From Exiguobacterium sp018617385 (GTDB taxonomy: Bacteria; Bacillota; Bacilli; Exiguobacteriales; Exiguobacteriaceae), in NCBI RefSeq assembly GCF_018617385.1, contig NZ_JACSKA010000001.1:186001-250000 (forward strand): a stretch of 64,000 nucleotides of DNA. The letters run 5' to 3'. The notes below the pieces were generated by a model. The model saw only the letters and a list, made by a program, of their open reading frames with translations, searched no databases and was not told the origin of the DNA. Shown piece after piece: positions 35,068 through 43,649 of this stretch (within the stretch, counting starts at the first letter, position 1; each line of letters starts with the position of its first letter). Made by a program: the position numbers and the translations under genes.

Positions 35068-35922
35068 ATGCCATTAGTATCAATGACAGAAATGCTTAAC
35101 AAAGCATTCGAAGGCAAGTATGCAGTCGGCCAATTCAACATCAACAACCTCGAGTGGACGCAAGCGATTCTTCGCGCTGCGGAAGACGAGAAATCACCAG
35201 TAATCCTCGGTGTATCAGAAGGTGCAGCGAAGTACATGGGTGGCTTCACGACAGTTGTCAAAATGGTTGAAGGTCTTATGCACGACTACAACATCACTGT
35301 TCCAGTTGCAATCCACCTTGACCACGGTTCTTCATTCGATAAGTGTAAAGCAGCGATCGACGCTGGTTTCACGTCAGTCATGATCGACGGTTCACACCAC
35401 CCGATCGATGAAAACATCGAAATGACGAAACAAGTTGTCGAGTACGCGCACGCTAAGGGTGCTTCTGTTGAGGCAGAAGTCGGTACAGTTGGCGGCGAAG
35501 AAGACGGCGTTATCGGTGGCGTACAATACGCTGACCTCGACGAGTGTGTACGTGTTGTCAAAGAAGCGAAAGTGGATGCACTTGCTGCAGCACTCGGTTC
35601 TGTACACGGTGAATACCAAGGCGAGCCGAAACTTGGCTTCAAAGAGATGGAAGAAATCGCAAACGCGACACAAACTCCACTCGTTCTTCACGGCGGATCA
35701 GGTATTCCTGAGCACCAAATCAAAAAAGCAATCGAGCTCGGCCACAGCAAGATCAACGTTAACACAGAGTGCCAACAAGAATGGACTCGTGCGGTACGTG
35801 AGAAAATTGCTGCTGATGCAAAAGTATATGACCCACGTAAAATTATCGGACCTGGTATCGAAGCGATTTATAACGTCGTTACTGGCAAGATGCGTGAGTT
35901 TGGTTCAAGCAACCAAGCATAA
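35068..35922 (+). CDS. fbaA: Class II fructose-bisphosphate aldolase
   Basis: 284 residues; zinc-dependent cleavage of fructose-1,6-bisphosphate in glycolysis and its reverse. IHLDHGSSFDKCKAAID holds the catalytic Asp and a zinc His (near 83-86), VEAEVGTVGGEEDG, LVLHGGSGIPEHQI and KINVNTECQ follow as in the family. Very codon-biased, as expected for high expression. AGGAGG before the ATG. Confidence 0.97.
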   Translation: MPLVSMTEMLNKAFEGKYAVGQFNINNLEWTQAILRAAEDEKSPVILGVSEGAAKYMGGFTTVVKMVEGLMHDYNITVPVAIHLDHGSSFDKCKAAIDAGFTSVMIDGSHHPIDENIEMTKQVVEYAHAKGASVEAEVGTVGGEEDGVIGGVQYADLDECVRVVKEAKVDALAAALGSVHGEYQGEPKLGFKEMEEIANATQTPLVLHGGSGIPEHQIKKAIELGHSKINVNTECQQEWTRAVREKIAADAKVYDPRKIIGPGIEAIYNVVTGKMREFGSSNQA

Positions 35923-35934
35923 TCCTGTTTGATC

Positions 35935-35964
35935 AAGTCGGTTCTCTATGAGGACCGACTTTTT
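35935..35964 (+). terminator. Terminator of fbaA
   Basis: AAGTCGGTTCT/AGGACCGACTT (one G-U) with T run. Confidence 0.88.
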
Positions 35965-36076
35965 GTATCGTTTCCTATATCACCGTTTGTCGAATCTGAC
36001 AAAGGGAGTAGTAATTCGACTAGTCTTTCCTCATAATAGAGATTGTAAGCGATCACAAATTAAGGAGGAGACACAT

Positions 36077-36727
36077 ATGCGTTTTTTCATTGACACAGCA
36101 AATGTGGAAGACATTAAAAAAGCTCATCAAATGGGCGTCATTGGAGGCGTGACGACGAATCCATCGCTCGTCGCCAAAGAAGGTGTCGATTTCCATACAA
36201 GACTTCGTGAAATCTGTGAGATCGTCGGGGATCTCTCGGTCAGCGCCGAAGTTATTGCACTTGATGCGCCGGGTATGGTGGAAGAAGGAAAGGAACTTGC
36301 CGCCATCGCGCCGAATATTACGGTAAAGGTACCGATGACACCAGCGGGGATGGAAGCGGTAAAACAGTTCAAGGAGCTTGGGATCAAGACGAATGTCACG
36401 CTCATCTTTAACGCCAACCAAGCGTTACTTGCAGCGCGCGCCGGAGCATCATACGTTTCTCCATTCATCGGACGCTTGGATGACATCGGACAAGATGGGC
36501 TCGATTTAGTGGAAACTATTGCGAACATCTTTGCAATCCATGGCATCGAGACAGAAATCATCGCAGCATCTGTGCGTCACCCGGTTCACGTGACAAAAGC
36601 TGCACTTCTCGGGGCTGACATTGCGACAGTCCCTTACAAAGTCATCGAACAGATGATGAAACATCCGCTCACAGACAAAGGTATTGAGCAGTTCTTAGCG
36701 GATTGGAACAACGCTCAATCCAAATAA
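36077..36727 (+). CDS. tal: Transaldolase (small TalC/fructose-6-phosphate aldolase type)
   Basis: 216-residue TIM barrel. MRFFIDTANVEDIKKA, GGVTTNPSLVAKEG, the Schiff-base Lys in NITVKVPMTPAG (near 85), and IIAASVRHPVHV match the short transaldolases of Bacillus (YwjH). Moves dihydroxyacetone units in the pentose phosphate pathway. TAAGGAGGAG lies seven bases before ATG 36077; an upstream in-frame extension from 35948 is not credible. Conserved place after fbaA. Confidence 0.95.
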   Translation: MRFFIDTANVEDIKKAHQMGVIGGVTTNPSLVAKEGVDFHTRLREICEIVGDLSVSAEVIALDAPGMVEEGKELAAIAPNITVKVPMTPAGMEAVKQFKELGIKTNVTLIFNANQALLAARAGASYVSPFIGRLDDIGQDGLDLVETIANIFAIHGIETEIIAASVRHPVHVTKAALLGADIATVPYKVIEQMMKHPLTDKGIEQFLADWNNAQSK

Positions 36728-36754
36728 GTCCGTCGTAGAAAGGTTTTGATCAGC

Positions 36755-38011
36755 GTGGAAATTCTCCATATCGTTGGGCAGCAAAAACTAGAAGGAACCG
36801 TCGAGATTAGCGGAGCGAAACAGAGCGCTCTCCCTTGCCTTGTGGCTGCACTTCTCACGGAGGAGTCGGTAACGATTGAAAACGTTCCGATGATTGAAGA
36901 TGTGGAAGTGATGGTCAATTTGTTGAAAGAGCTAGGGGTACGAGTAGAGCGGGATGGCGAACGAATGACGATTCATTCGAATGAAGCAGTCGCCATGCCT
37001 CTCCTCGGTTCTGAGACGCGTAAAGTCCGTGCCGCTGTCTATTTACTCGGGGTCTTCGCGGCTCGCTTCGGAAAAGGGGCGGTTGGGTTACCTGGAGGAT
37101 ATGCGATTGGTCCACGGCCGATTGACTTACATTTGAAAGCGTTGGAACGTCTCGGCATTCACGTCGAGAATGAATCAGGTCTCTACCATGTCCGGGTCGA
37201 TGAACTTGTCGGGAATCGAATTTACTTGGACTTGCGGTCGTTTGGGGCAACCGTGAGTGCGATGCTTGCGGCTGTTTTAGCGACAGGGACGACAGTCATC
37301 GAAAACGCGGCCTGCGACCCGGAAGTCGTCGATGTGGCAACGATGCTCACATCGATGGGGGCACATGTGAGTGGGGCCGGAACGGATGAGATTCGAATTA
37401 AAGGGGTAGAGCGACTCCGCGGTTGTACGCACACACTGATTCCGGATCGTCTCGAGGCTGGAACATTCATGATGTTCGGTGCCGTATCTGGTCACGTGAC
37501 CGTTCAACCGGTCATTCCGACACATCTCGAAGGAGTCATTCAAAAACTGTTGGATTTCGGAGCGGACGTCGAGGTCGGTGAAGAATCAATTACCGTGACG
37601 GCGAACCAATTCATGCCGACAGACATTCGTGTGTTTCATTACTCAGGGTATCCGAGCGACTTGCAACCGGTGATGACGGCAGCCTTACTAAAAGCGGATG
37701 GAACGAGTGTCGTTACGGATAAATTGTATGCGCAACGATTCCGACACATCGCCGAGATGCGGCGGATGAATGCGCAAATCACTTTGGAAGATGCGTCGGC
37801 TGTCATTCGTGGCGGGAATCAACTGGCGAACGCAGAGACGGAATGTACCGATGCACGGAGTGCTGCGGCCCTGGTACTGTCGGCGCTCCAAGCATCTGGA
37901 GAATCGACGCTACTGCATGCAGAACGACTGAATGATTCGTATGTCGACTTTGTCGGCAAATTAAAACAACTCGGTGCGCTCGTTTGGGTGGAGGAACATA
38001 CCGAGGTATAA
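36755..38011 (+). CDS. murA: Divergent MurA paralogue with substituted active site
   Basis: 418 residues with the full UDP-GlcNAc enolpyruvyl transferase fold: ISGAKQSALP start, LIPDRLEAGTFMM, YSGYPSDLQPV. It occupies the murAB (murZ) position between tal and glpX. Key residues differ: the catalytic loop has LPGGYAIGPRPID with Tyr116 (codon 37100-37102) where MurA has Cys115; position 23 is Gln instead of Asn; and the Arg397 equivalent is Asp (in RLNDSYVDF). Lys22 and the Asp305 equivalent remain. It may be inactive, fosfomycin-insensitive or altered in reaction. GTG start, AGAAAGG eleven bases upstream. Confidence 0.85.
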   Translation: MEILHIVGQQKLEGTVEISGAKQSALPCLVAALLTEESVTIENVPMIEDVEVMVNLLKELGVRVERDGERMTIHSNEAVAMPLLGSETRKVRAAVYLLGVFAARFGKGAVGLPGGYAIGPRPIDLHLKALERLGIHVENESGLYHVRVDELVGNRIYLDLRSFGATVSAMLAAVLATGTTVIENAACDPEVVDVATMLTSMGAHVSGAGTDEIRIKGVERLRGCTHTLIPDRLEAGTFMMFGAVSGHVTVQPVIPTHLEGVIQKLLDFGADVEVGEESITVTANQFMPTDIRVFHYSGYPSDLQPVMTAALLKADGTSVVTDKLYAQRFRHIAEMRRMNAQITLEDASAVIRGGNQLANAETECTDARSAAALVLSALQASGESTLLHAERLNDSYVDFVGKLKQLGALVWVEEHTEV

Positions 38012-38025
38012 AGGGGAGATTTCGG

Positions 38026-38997
38026 GTGGAACGAAGTTTATCGATGGAACTGGTTCGGGTGACAGAAGCGGCGGCGCTTGCTTCAGCCCGTTGGATGGGA
38101 CGAGGATTAAAAGTCGAAGCGGATGATGCGGCAACGACCGCCATGCGCGACGTATTTGACACGATTCCGATGAAAGGGATTGTCGTCATCGGCGAAGGGG
38201 AGATGGATGAAGCCCCGATGTTATACATCGGAGAAAAAGTCGGGAATGGCTACGGCTCTCGTCTCGATGTCGCCGTCGACCCGTTAGAAGGAACGAACAT
38301 CGTAGCGACCGGGACGTGGGGAGCCCTTGCGGTTCTTGCGGTCGCGGATGCAGGCGATCTCCTTCATGCTCCAGACATGTACATGGACAAAATCGCAGTC
38401 GGACCGGAAGCGGCGGGACTCGTGAGTCTCGACAATTCGATTGAAGAGAACATCGAAATCGTGGCGAAAGCGAAGAAGAAAAACGTGGAAGATGTTGTCG
38501 TCACGATTTTACATCGGGATCGTCACGAAGAAACCATTCAACGTGTCCGCGCGACCGGTGCGCGAATCAAATTGATTCCGGACGGGGACGTCGCCGCGGC
38601 CATCAACACCGCCTTCCCGAAAACGGGTGTCGATTTGCTTCTCGGTTCAGGTGGGGCGCCAGAAGGTGTCATCGCGGCTGTGGCGATGAAGTGTTTAGGT
38701 GGAGACTTCCAAGGACGTTTGCTCCCGGAAGACGAAGCGCAGAAACAACGTTGCCATGACATGGGAATCGAAGATACGGATCGCATCCTCCTCCTCAATG
38801 ATTTGGTGAAAGGTGAAGATTGTATCTTTGCCGCGACCGGTGTCACAGATGGAGAGCTGTTACGTGGAGTCCAATTTACGTCACAAGGTGGACAGACCCA
38901 TTCGGTTGTCATGCGTGCCAAATCCGGAACTGTTCGTTTCGTCGAAGGGAACCACTCGCTTACGAAAAAACCAAAAATGGTCATGAAACCAGAATAA
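38026..38997 (+). CDS. glpX: Class II fructose-1,6-bisphosphatase
   Basis: 323 residues; gluconeogenic hydrolysis of fructose-1,6-bisphosphate. GEGEMDEAPMLYIGE and DVAVDPLEGTNI are the metal and phosphate motifs (near residues 55-90), LGSGGAPEGVIAA near 205. B. subtilis also has it (ywjI) between murAB and rho. GTG 38026 is chosen for AAGGGGAG seven bases before; ATG 38044 is an alternative. Confidence 0.94.
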   Translation: MERSLSMELVRVTEAAALASARWMGRGLKVEADDAATTAMRDVFDTIPMKGIVVIGEGEMDEAPMLYIGEKVGNGYGSRLDVAVDPLEGTNIVATGTWGALAVLAVADAGDLLHAPDMYMDKIAVGPEAAGLVSLDNSIEENIEIVAKAKKKNVEDVVVTILHRDRHEETIQRVRATGARIKLIPDGDVAAAINTAFPKTGVDLLLGSGGAPEGVIAAVAMKCLGGDFQGRLLPEDEAQKQRCHDMGIEDTDRILLLNDLVKGEDCIFAATGVTDGELLRGVQFTSQGGQTHSVVMRAKSGTVRFVEGNHSLTKKPKMVMKPE

Positions 38998-39001
38998 TCA
39001 G

Positions 39002-39035
39002 AAGTCGTGGATGTGCAAACGTCCACGACTTTTTT
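39002..39035 (+). terminator. Terminator of glpX
   Basis: AAGTCGTGGA/TCCACGACTT, ten-base loop, T run. Confidence 0.9.
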
Positions 39036-39084
39036 GTGGTGAAAGCGTCAGAAAACGGGAATGGGTAGTCAGGAGGTGGGTGTG

Positions 39085-40011
39085 ATGATTCAAGTAGAAG
39101 GACTCGTCAAGACATTCAAGGATGTTCCGGCTGTCGATGACGTGTCATTTTTCGTGAAAGAAGGGGAAATCTTTGCGTTTTTAGGTCCGAACGGTGCCGG
39201 TAAATCGACGACGGTGCAAATGTTGACGACACTCGTGAGACCGACATCTGGAACGGCACGAGTCAATGGATTCGATGTCGTCAAACAAGAAAAAGATGTC
39301 CGATTATCGATTGGGGTCGCCTTACAAGAAACAGGAATCGATAAAGTACTGACGGGAAGAGAGCTTCTTATCTTACAAGGGCGTTTGTTTAAGATGTCGA
39401 ATGAAGAGGCGCAACGTCGAGCCGATGAGTTACTCGAAGTCGTTTCACTGACGGATGCGGCCGATCGCCGGAGTGGTACCTATTCCGGTGGGATGCGACG
39501 ACGTCTCGACTTGGCTCTCACACTCGTCCATCGTCCAACGGTCTTGTTTTTAGACGAACCGACGACCGGACTCGATCCGGCGAGCCGAATCGAAATTTGG
39601 AATGAAGTACGCCGATTGAACGAGGAATTCGGGACGACGATTTTTTTAACGACCCAATACTTAGAAGAAGCGGACGAGTTAGCGGACCGGATTGCCATCA
39701 TCAACCATGGGAAGATTGTGAGTGAAGGAACGGCCGAAGAGTTGAAACAGCTCGTCGGTGGTGAAACGATCGCGATGGACTTTGCCTCGGAATCGGAAGC
39801 GACCCTTGCGGCCACAAGATTTCATACAACACCGAATGGCACACACGTGTCGTTTGAGTTACGTGACGTGACGTTGACGGAGATTGTTCGTTCGTTAGAT
39901 GAACAAGGGCTACAACCTGAGCGATTGACTGTCAAACAACCGTCGCTTGATGATGTGTTCTTGAAAGTGACGGGCGAGTCATACGAAGGAGGCGAGATTC
40001 GTGTGGACTGA
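39085..40011 (+). CDS. ABC exporter ATP-binding protein (DrrA type)
   Basis: 308 residues. Walker A GPNGAGKST at residue ~38, Q-loop, signature YSGGMRRRLDLAL near 139, Walker B VLFLDEPTTGLDP near 160 and the switch His replaced by Gln (LTTQYLEEAD), then a ~80-residue DrrA-like C-terminal domain. With the overlapping permease gene it forms an exporter for drugs or other hydrophobic molecules. AGGAGG is eight bases before ATG 39085. Not part of the conserved glpX-rho core; an insertion. Confidence 0.9.
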   Translation: MIQVEGLVKTFKDVPAVDDVSFFVKEGEIFAFLGPNGAGKSTTVQMLTTLVRPTSGTARVNGFDVVKQEKDVRLSIGVALQETGIDKVLTGRELLILQGRLFKMSNEEAQRRADELLEVVSLTDAADRRSGTYSGGMRRRLDLALTLVHRPTVLFLDEPTTGLDPASRIEIWNEVRRLNEEFGTTIFLTTQYLEEADELADRIAIINHGKIVSEGTAEELKQLVGGETIAMDFASESEATLAATRFHTTPNGTHVSFELRDVTLTEIVRSLDEQGLQPERLTVKQPSLDDVFLKVTGESYEGGEIRVD

Positions 40012-40771
40012 GACATGGCTATTCACGAAGCGGAGTTTGGTGACGACCATCCGAAATCCGTTCTCATTTATTCCGAACTTGATCATCTCTGTCTTCTTTT
40101 TACTCGTGTATACGAGCGGACTATCGAGCGTGGCCTCATTGCCTCAGTTCGAAGGGAGCGATTATTTGAACTTCATCTTACCCGTTTCGATTGTTTCAGG
40201 TGCAGTCGGGGGAGCGGGAGGGACTGGACAGGCGCTTGTCCGAGATATTGAGAGTGGCTACTTCGCACGGCTCTTGTTGACACCGGCGACGCGCACCGCG
40301 ATTGTGCTCGGACCAATGATTGCGGGGATGTTGCAATTGCTCGTCCAAACACTACTCATCTTTGCAGTCGCATTTCTTCTCGGTCTCACGATTCCAGTCG
40401 GGGCAATCGGTTTCTTCTTCACCGTCCTGCTCGCGATTGGATTTGGACTTGGTTTCGCAGGATATTCAGTAGGTGTCGCCTTGAAAACCCGAAACGCTCA
40501 AGCGGCGCAGGCCGGTACCCTTTTATTCTTCCCACTCATCTTCTTATCAACGACGTTCGTACCGAAAGAATTGATTGAAGCGGAATGGTTAAAAGTGGCG
40601 GCGACGTTCAATCCAACCACCTATATCTTTGAAGGGATGCGGGCGGTTCTGACCCAACCCGAGATTGATTGGGGTGCTTTATCTGCTGGACTCGCAGTGG
40701 CTGGGACGATGAGCGTGCTCATGATCGTCTTTGCGGCGACGAACGCGAGAGGGGCATTGAAGCAAAAATAA
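40001..40771 (+). CDS. ABC-2 type exporter permease
   Basis: 256 residues with six membrane segments; TPATRTAIVLGPMIAGMLQ and FLSTTFVPKELIEAEW...NPTTYIFEGMRA (shown in parts) are the DrrB-like ABC-2 patterns. GTG start overlaps the ATPase gene by 11 bases with GGAGG before it. Forms the membrane part of the exporter. Confidence 0.88.
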   Translation: MWTETWLFTKRSLVTTIRNPFSFIPNLIISVFFLLVYTSGLSSVASLPQFEGSDYLNFILPVSIVSGAVGGAGGTGQALVRDIESGYFARLLLTPATRTAIVLGPMIAGMLQLLVQTLLIFAVAFLLGLTIPVGAIGFFFTVLLAIGFGLGFAGYSVGVALKTRNAQAAQAGTLLFFPLIFLSTTFVPKELIEAEWLKVAATFNPTTYIFEGMRAVLTQPEIDWGALSAGLAVAGTMSVLMIVFAATNARGALKQK

Positions 40772-40773
40772 AA

Positions 40774-40799
40774 CGACTCGGTTCCGATGAACCGAGTCG
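40774..40799. terminator. Terminator between permease and hydrolase genes
   Basis: CGACTCGGTTC, loop CGAT, GAACCGAGTCG. T-rich tail only on the minus strand (TTTTATTTTT), so it chiefly ends the hydrolase gene. Confidence 0.8.
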
Positions 40800-40809
40800 C
40801 GATGTTGTA

Positions 40810-41505
40810 TTAGAGGTATGATCCAGCGCCAACGTAACGTGGTGCCCAGTATCCAGAAGTGAAGCTCGCGTATTTCACGCCGCCTGTTTCTGAGTTGATC
40901 ATTTGTGTTTTGCTAAGTGCCATTCCGACGTGTTGAATCGTTCCGCCTGAATGTGAGAAGAAGACGAGGTCACCCGCTTGGATCGATGACTTCGAGATTT
41001 TTTTCGCGCTTGAGTATTGCTGACGTGAAGAACGTGGGAGTGTTTTCCCGATTGCTTTTTTGTACACATAGCCTGTGTAACCTGAGCAGTCAAATCCAGA
41101 TGTAGATGTACCACCATAACGGTATGGTGTACCGAGATATTTCTTCGATTCAGCGACGAGCTTTGAACGTTTGCTTGAAGATGACGTTGAAACCGTTGTT
41201 GATGTCGACGTGTTCGCTTTCAAGTACGTGTACGTTGAAGATGCTGAGATGTAACGGTGTGTGCCTTTGTAGTTGATTTTGTAGAACGAACCGGATTTAC
41301 CAAGGTATGTATAGCGTTGACCTTTATCCATTTTCGCGACGACTTTCGATGACGTAAGTGACGGGGCAGTACGGATGTTCAAACCGTTTACTTTCGAGTA
41401 AGCAAATGTACCGGTAGCGGCTTCTGCTTGTTCACCTGTTGAGAACATAAGACCCGAGAAAGCGACAGTGGCAGCGACAACGATTGATGCAATACGCTTT
41501 AACAT
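40810..41505 (-). CDS. Secreted SH3b-NlpC/P60 cell-wall hydrolase
   Basis: 231 residues. Signal peptide with AEA-A cleavage near residue 32, an SH3b domain (VNGLNIRTAPSLTSSKV, residues ~38-100), a Ser/Thr linker, and an NlpC/P60 domain (residues ~110-231) with catalytic Cys in GFDCSGYTGYVY and His in IQHVGMAL. Cleaves D-Glu-to-diamino-acid bonds of wall peptides. ATG 41505 has GGAGGG nine bases before. The mRNA may begin with a hairpin (41576-41609). Confidence 0.9.
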   Translation of the reverse strand: MLKRIASIVVAATVAFSGLMFSTGEQAEAATGTFAYSKVNGLNIRTAPSLTSSKVVAKMDKGQRYTYLGKSGSFYKINYKGTHRYISASSTYTYLKANTSTSTTVSTSSSSKRSKLVAESKKYLGTPYRYGGTSTSGFDCSGYTGYVYKKAIGKTLPRSSRQQYSSAKKISKSSIQAGDLVFFSHSGGTIQHVGMALSKTQMINSETGGVKYASFTSGYWAPRYVGAGSYL

Positions 41506-41887
41506 TGTGTAAATCCCTCCGTTTTTTAAAATCAAGACATTCGTATATGACAAATCGAGTAATTTTTATGGTAGAGCACAAGTTGCGGGATATACCCGGT
41601 TTCCTGTGCAAATAAACTATATCATGCGCAAGACCGATAGCATTTTTCAATCGCAAGTCAAAAAAGCGTTTTCTTGTAACAAAAATGAAACAATATGTGG
41701 ATATAGCACTTATTTTGTTACAAAACCTTTCGAATCCGTGTAAGAATTTGTACATGAGGGAAATGCTTGAGCAAAACCCTCGTTTTGTACAGTGACGGCA
41801 TTGAAAAAATGTGGTTAGATGATGGCAGAACAAATGAATCAAGTTGAATTCTTCTTGTAATGAAATGTAGAAAGATAGGTGACTTGA
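41506..41887. other. Divergent intergenic region between the wall hydrolase and rho
   Basis: 382 bases, no gene. On the minus strand -10 TATAGT (41616-41621) would start transcription at about 41609, exactly at a nested hairpin (outer GCACA/TGTGC 41576-41609, inner CGGG/CCCG). A WalR-like tandem, TGTAAC-N5-TGAAAC, is at 41675-41691. For rho I see only a GAGGG/CCCTC stem (about 41756-41785) and no clear promoter. Confidence 0.45.
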
Positions 41888-43225
41888 ATGAGTCAACAGA
41901 CAGAACCGACAAAGAACTATACACTTCGTGAACTTGAAACGAAGACGTTGAAAGAATTATATGAGATTGCCAAAGAAGTCAAAGTACCGAACTTCCGAGA
42001 AGCACGGAAACGTGAGCTCATGTTTCGTATTTTGAAATCACAGGCTGAATCAAAAGATTTATATTTCCTCGAAGGCATTTTAGAGATCATTCCACCGAAT
42101 CCACAGTCTCAAAATGATGGCGGGTTTGGATTCCTCCGACCAATCAACTACTCTCAATCTTCCGAAGACATTTATATCGCCGCATCGCAAATTCGTCGCT
42201 TCAATCTTCGAAACGGAGACCTCGTCACAGGGAAGGTCCGTAAACCAAAAGAGAATGAGCGATTCCAAGGGTTGTTAAGTGTGGAAGCAGTCAACGGAGA
42301 GTCGACGGACTCGACGCGTTCGCGTGATTATTTCCCGGCATTGACACCGATTTATCCAGAACAACAGATGGTGCTCGAGACAGAGCCGACACATCTTTCG
42401 GTTCGTGTCATGGATATGATCGCACCAGTCGGGTTTGGCCAACGCGGGTTAATTGTGGCGCCACCAAAAGCGGGGAAAACGTCGCTTTTAAAAGAGATTG
42501 CGAATTCAATCACGACGAATCATCCGAACGTCGAATTGATTATTCTTTTAATCGATGAACGACCGGAGGAAGTGACGGATATTCAACGCTCTGTACCGGA
42601 CGCAGACGTGGCGTTCTCGACCTTTGACGAGACGCCGGAAAACCATGCACGTATTTCAGAACTCGTTCTCGAACGTGCGATGCGTCTCGTGGAACATAAG
42701 AAAGACGTGGTCATCTTGCTCGATTCCATTACACGCTTGACGCGTGCGTACAACCTGTCTGTTCCACCGAGCGGACGGACGCTCTCGGGGGGGATCGACC
42801 CGGCGGCGTTCCACAAACCGAAAAAGTTCTTCGGAGCGGCGCGGAATATCGAAGATGGGGGCAGCTTGACGATCCTCGCGACAGCGCTTGTTGATACTGG
42901 CTCGCGAATGGACGACGTCATCTATGAAGAGTTCAAAGGAACAGGGAACATGGAGCTGCACCTAGACCGGAAATTGGCCGAACGTCGAATCTTCCCAGCA
43001 ATCGACATTCGTCGCTCGGGAACACGGAAAGAAGAGTTGTTACTCGGGAAGGACGAACTCGATTCGCTTTGGACGATTCGTCGTACGATGAACGAGTCCC
43101 CGGACTTCGTCGAACAGTTCTTACGCCGTGTCCGTGAGACGAAAACAAACCTCGACTTTTTTGCTGCGCTAGAGGCGGATAAGAAAAAAAGACGACCGGT
43201 GAAAAAAACGAAAACAGACTTGTAA
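41888..43225 (+). CDS. rho: Transcription termination factor Rho
   Basis: 445 residues. N-terminal helical domain LYEIAKEVKVPNFREARKRELMF (core VPNFREARKRELMFRIL), cold-shock-like RNA-binding domain with GFGFLRP and YIAASQIRRFNLRNGDLVTG, then the hexameric ATPase: APPKAGKTSLLKEIA (Walker A near 197), LLIDERPEEVTDI, VVILLDSITRLTRAYN. AGGTG precedes the ATG. Conserved place before rpmE. Confidence 0.97.
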   Translation: MSQQTEPTKNYTLRELETKTLKELYEIAKEVKVPNFREARKRELMFRILKSQAESKDLYFLEGILEIIPPNPQSQNDGGFGFLRPINYSQSSEDIYIAASQIRRFNLRNGDLVTGKVRKPKENERFQGLLSVEAVNGESTDSTRSRDYFPALTPIYPEQQMVLETEPTHLSVRVMDMIAPVGFGQRGLIVAPPKAGKTSLLKEIANSITTNHPNVELIILLIDERPEEVTDIQRSVPDADVAFSTFDETPENHARISELVLERAMRLVEHKKDVVILLDSITRLTRAYNLSVPPSGRTLSGGIDPAAFHKPKKFFGAARNIEDGGSLTILATALVDTGSRMDDVIYEEFKGTGNMELHLDRKLAERRIFPAIDIRRSGTRKEELLLGKDELDSLWTIRRTMNESPDFVEQFLRRVRETKTNLDFFAALEADKKKRRPVKKTKTDL

Positions 43226-43307
43226 AACCTATAGTAGGGTGATATTATATTCTAGTGAACTTTCTCTAGGTTGAAAGAATACTTAGGGCCGAAGGAGTTG
43301 AAAAGCA

Positions 43308-43550
43308 ATGAAACAAGGAATCCACCCAGAATACCGTAAAGTCGTATTCATGGACTCGACGACAGAATTCAAATTCATCACTGGTTCAACTCGTTACTCT
43401 AACGAGACAATCACGATGGAAGATGGAAACGAGTACCCACTCATCCGTGTCGATGTATCTTCTGATTCGCACCCGTTCTACACAGGTCGCCAGAAATTCG
43501 CATCTGCAGATGGTCGTATCGAGCGCTTCAACAAGAAATACCAACGTTAA
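43308..43550 (+). CDS. rpmE2: Ribosomal protein L31, type B (zinc-free)
   Basis: 80 residues. KQGIHPEYRKVVFMDSTTEF and SSDSHPFYTGRQKFASADGRIERFNKKY are L31 features, but the Cys zinc-ribbon residues of type A are absent and the length is that of type B (RpmE2/YtiA), normally a zinc-starvation paralogue. Here it occupies the main rho-rpmE-tdk position. AAGGAG before the ATG. Confidence 0.93.
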   Translation: MKQGIHPEYRKVVFMDSTTEFKFITGSTRYSNETITMEDGNEYPLIRVDVSSDSHPFYTGRQKFASADGRIERFNKKYQR

Positions 43551-43568
43551 TCGTAAAGTTGTATGCTC

Positions 43569-43599
43569 ACCGCCTAGGGATTGCCCTTGGCGGTTTTTT
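43569..43599 (+). terminator. Terminator of rpmE2
   Basis: ACCGCC-T-AGGG, loop ATTG, CCCT-T-GGCGGT with T run. Confidence 0.9.
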
Positions 43600-43649
43600 G
43601 TTGCATCGACACGGGTAAAGAGACGAAAGACTGTCGTGAGGGGGTTGTT

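Noticed and set aside
35948..36076. Extended N terminus of transaldolase
   Set aside because: It would run through the fbaA terminator region; a strong RBS stands before ATG 36077.
41506..41740. c-di-AMP (ydaO) riboswitch before the NlpC/P60 hydrolase
   Set aside because: Such genes often carry one, but the conserved ydaO motifs are absent on the minus strand here; only a simple nested hairpin is seen.
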